Position numbers and translations under genes: made by a program. Positions 22,227 to 24,223 of a stretch of DNA of 24,223 bases are shown here, in pieces. How positions within the stretch are numbered: position 1 is the first letter of the stretch; each line of letters starts with the position of its first letter. The stretch lies in assembly GCA_964614185.1 (NCBI GenBank), contig CAZTKJ010000044.1, positions 1 through 24,223 of the forward strand. Reading direction: 5' to 3'. The notes below the pieces were generated by a model. The model was not told the DNA's origin, ran no database searches, and saw nothing but the letters and a program-made list of their open reading frames with translations. The DNA comes from Suilimivivens sp964614185. Lineage in GTDB: Bacteria > Bacillota > Clostridia > Lachnospirales > Lachnospiraceae.

Positions 22227-23216
22227 TTAATTCAATTTGTCAATATGATGACATGCCGCAAAATGTTCTTTTTCCACTTCACGCCACTTAGGCACTTCTG
22301 CGGCACATCTCTCATCTGCATAAGGGCATCTGGTTCTGAACCGGCATCCGGAAGGCGGATTTAAGGGACTTGGCACATCTCCTTCCAGTACAATACGTTT
22401 GCTTTCTCTGGCAATCTTCGGATCTGCAATGGGAATTGCAGAAATCAGGCTTTTCGTATAAGGATGAAGAGGTCTTGTGATCAACTCATAGCTGTCTGCA
22501 AGCTCTACCATTCTTCCAAGATACATAACGCCGATTCTGTTAGAAATATGTTTTACAGCAGAAAGGTCATGGGCAATAAACAGATAAGTCAGTCCCATTT
22601 CTGCCTGTAAATCCTCAAACATATTGATAACCTGTGCCTGAATAGAAACGTCAAGAGCTGAAATCGGTTCATCACAGACAATAAACTCAGGTCTTACTGC
22701 AAGCGCTCTTGCAATACCTACCCTCTGTCTTTGTCCGCCGGAAAATTCATGAGGATACCTGTTGGCATGCTCGGAATTCAATCCCACTCTCCTTAGCATT
22801 TCTATAATAATATCATATCTTTCCTGCTTATTGGCAGCCATTTTATGGACATCAATGGCCTCTCCTACTATGTCACCCACTGTCATACGGGGATCTAAGC
22901 TGGCATAAGGATCCTGGAATACGATCTGCATTCTTTTACGGTAAGGAAGCATATCTGCATAGGTTTTCTTTTCTACGTCAAAAATCACATCACCGTCATA
23001 TACAAACCTGCCTCCTGTAGGCTCATAAAGGCGCAGCAGCGTACGGCCCGTAGTGGTTTTTCCACAGCCTGACTCTCCTACAAGTCCAAGAGTTTCTCCT
23101 CTCTCAATGGTAAAGGAAACATCATCCACGGCCTGAATGTATTTCTTCTTTTTGCCGTATCCGCCGGCAGGAAAATATTGCTGTAAATGCTCAACCTGAA
23201 CTAGCTTATCACTCAT
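22227..23216 (-). CDS. oppF: Oligopeptide ABC transporter ATP-binding protein OppF
   Basis: A 329-aa ATPase subunit. Walker A GESGCGKT (47-54), Q loop FQDPYASLDP, signature FSGGQRQR (158-165), Walker B FIVCDEP (178-184) and the switch His in AHDLS. The C-terminal oligo_HPY extension carries cysteines (GCRFRTRCPYADERC and a late Cys) conserved in the Opp/Dpp family. FSGGQ and the YFP motif near the start (QQYFPAGG) mark it as the OppF rather than the OppD type. Its ATG overlaps the oppD stop by 8 bp, so both ATPases are coupled and should form a heterodimer. Confidence 0.95.
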   Translation of the reverse strand: MSDKLVQVEHLQQYFPAGGYGKKKKYIQAVDDVSFTIERGETLGLVGESGCGKTTTGRTLLRLYEPTGGRFVYDGDVIFDVEKKTYADMLPYRKRMQIVFQDPYASLDPRMTVGDIVGEAIDVHKMAANKQERYDIIIEMLRRVGLNSEHANRYPHEFSGGQRQRVGIARALAVRPEFIVCDEPISALDVSIQAQVINMFEDLQAEMGLTYLFIAHDLSAVKHISNRIGVMYLGRMVELADSYELITRPLHPYTKSLISAIPIADPKIARESKRIVLEGDVPSPLNPPSGCRFRTRCPYADERCAAEVPKWREVEKEHFAACHHIDKLN

Positions 23217-24210
23217 TTGCGGCTCCTTTCTCCATTTCTTGCTTTTGATTCAACCAACACTGGGTATAATGCACTTCTCCGAAGGTAGTAACCGGCGGCA
23301 TCTCCCGTAAGCAGATTTTCATACATTCCTCACATCTGGGGGCAAAAGGACAACCCTTGGGAGGATTCAAAAGGTCAACCGGCGTTCCTTCAATAGGAAT
23401 CAGTCTCTCATGCTCTTTTGTATCAATTCTCGGAATGGAACGAATCAAACCCTTGGTATACTGGTGCTTGGGATTATAGAAAATATCATCTGCTGTACCA
23501 TACTCTATGATCTTACCTGCATACATAACCGCAATCCTCTCACACATGCTGGCTACTACTCCAAGGTCATGTGTGATCATAATGATTGCCATACCAAGCT
23601 TTTCCTTTAATTCCATCATCAGTTCCAGAATCTGTGCCTGAATGGTCACATCCAGCGCCGTTGTAGGCTCATCTGCTATCAAAAGTTTCGGTTCACAGGC
23701 CAAAGCCATAGCTATCATAACACGCTGCCGCATACCGCCTGAAAGCTCATGAGGATACTGTTTCAGACGCTTCATCGGCTCATTGATTCCCACAAGTTCC
23801 AAAAGCTCTTTGGCTCTCTCTTTAGCCTCGGCCTTACTTTTATCCGTATGAAGCAGGATCGCTTCCGTAATCTGATTCCCGATGGTATAGACAGGGTTCA
23901 GGCTTGTCATAGGATCCTGAAAGATAATGGAAACCTCATTCCCTCTTATCTTTCTCATTTCCTTATCCGTCATCTGGTCGATCTGATGACCGTTAAACTC
24001 AAGACTGCCGCCGATCAGCTTGCCGGGATAAGCAGTAAGTCCCATCAGGCTGTAAGCCGTTACCGATTTGCCGGAGCCGCTCTCACCAACGATTCCAAGC
24101 ACCTCTCCTTCTTTTAAGTGAATGGAAACATCATTTAATGCCTTCACTTCTCCTGCCGGAGTAAAAAAAGAAAGTCTTTCATTTTTTATATCAACAAGAT
24201 ATTCTGACAT
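23209..24210 (-). CDS. oppD: Oligopeptide ABC transporter ATP-binding protein OppD
   Basis: A 333-aa ATPase subunit that pairs with OppF to power peptide uptake. Walker A GESGSGKS (42-49), Q loop FQDPMTSLNP (97-106), signature LSGGMRQR (156-163), Walker B LLIADEP (176-182), switch His in THDLGV. The C-terminal extension contains the family cysteines (GCPFAPRCEECMKIC), which bind an iron-sulphur cluster in some characterised homologues. GGAGG (24217-24221) precedes the ATG. Bases 24211-24223 read ATGGAGGAATAG on the minus strand, so the end of an upstream gene, presumably the permease oppC, may reach the window edge. Confidence 0.95.
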   Translation of the reverse strand: MSEYLVDIKNERLSFFTPAGEVKALNDVSIHLKEGEVLGIVGESGSGKSVTAYSLMGLTAYPGKLIGGSLEFNGHQIDQMTDKEMRKIRGNEVSIIFQDPMTSLNPVYTIGNQITEAILLHTDKSKAEAKERAKELLELVGINEPMKRLKQYPHELSGGMRQRVMIAMALACEPKLLIADEPTTALDVTIQAQILELMMELKEKLGMAIIMITHDLGVVASMCERIAVMYAGKIIEYGTADDIFYNPKHQYTKGLIRSIPRIDTKEHERLIPIEGTPVDLLNPPKGCPFAPRCEECMKICLREMPPVTTFGEVHYTQCWLNQKQEMEKGAANE

Positions 24211-24223
24211 ACTATTCCTCCAT

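Noticed and set aside
1..24223. CRISPR arrays, integrases, transposases or phage genes.
   Set aside because: No regularly spaced direct repeats and no recognisable recombinase or phage protein were seen on either strand.

Overview
The window looks like chromosomal DNA of a low-to-moderate G+C Gram-positive clostridium, most likely a Lachnospiraceae (Blautia/Dorea/Roseburia-type) gut anaerobe. The grounds are PolC-type DNA polymerase III, the gene order pyrH-frr-uppS-cdsA-dxr-rseP-(...)-ispG-polC, strong GGAGG ribosome binding sites, a tRNA-Glu without encoded CCA, and protein sequences of clostridial type. The genus is an inference.

Layout. (1) Positions 1-3161, plus strand: the 3' part of an ABC-F ATPase gene (cut by the window edge), followed 2 bp later by an unusual fusion of a PHP phosphoesterase and a Cof-type HAD phosphatase; a hairpin terminator ends this unit. 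(2) Positions 3180-5448 form a patchwork: a NimA-like flavin-binding protein, a ~246-bp element that folds into one long imperfect hairpin, a lone tRNA-Glu(CTC), a very compact 69-aa coiled-coil gene with its own promoter and terminator, the first 28 codons of an apparently broken gene, a small cupin, and another inverted repeat. This is the accessory part of the window and looks like an insertion-prone site near a tRNA. (3) Positions 5449-13192, minus strand: a PP2C phosphatase, a membrane Ser/Thr kinase without PASTA repeats, ispG and polC, closely spaced. (4) Positions 13446-20294, minus strand: polysaccharide deacetylase, bactofilin, pyrH, frr, uppS, cdsA, dxr and rseP, ended by a strong terminator. 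(5) Positions 20446-24210, minus strand: the oppD-oppF-oppA part of an oligopeptide ABC transporter operon, whose permease genes should lie just outside the right edge.

How the genes fit together. Dxr and IspG are steps of the MEP isoprenoid pathway; UppS uses its product to make the undecaprenyl carrier lipid; CdsA starts phospholipid synthesis; RseP cleaves membrane proteins; the deacetylase and bactofilin act on or organise the cell wall. PyrH, Frr and PolC add nucleotide supply, ribosome recycling and replication. The conserved cluster is split between rseP and ispG by a kinase/phosphatase pair, with a terminator, a near-palindrome and a larger inverted repeat at the junction, so the kinase-phosphatase-ispG-polC half probably has its own transcriptional control. 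Upstream of pyrH, where rpsB-tsf usually lie, there are instead bactofilin and deacetylase genes.

The best leads are the kinase/phosphatase pair inserted in the isoprenoid/replication cluster, the PHP-HAD fusion with both active sites intact, the long hairpin element at 3732-3977, and the ABC-F protein in which one composite ATP site is altered in both of its halves. No CRISPR array, intact transposase, integrase or phage gene was seen.
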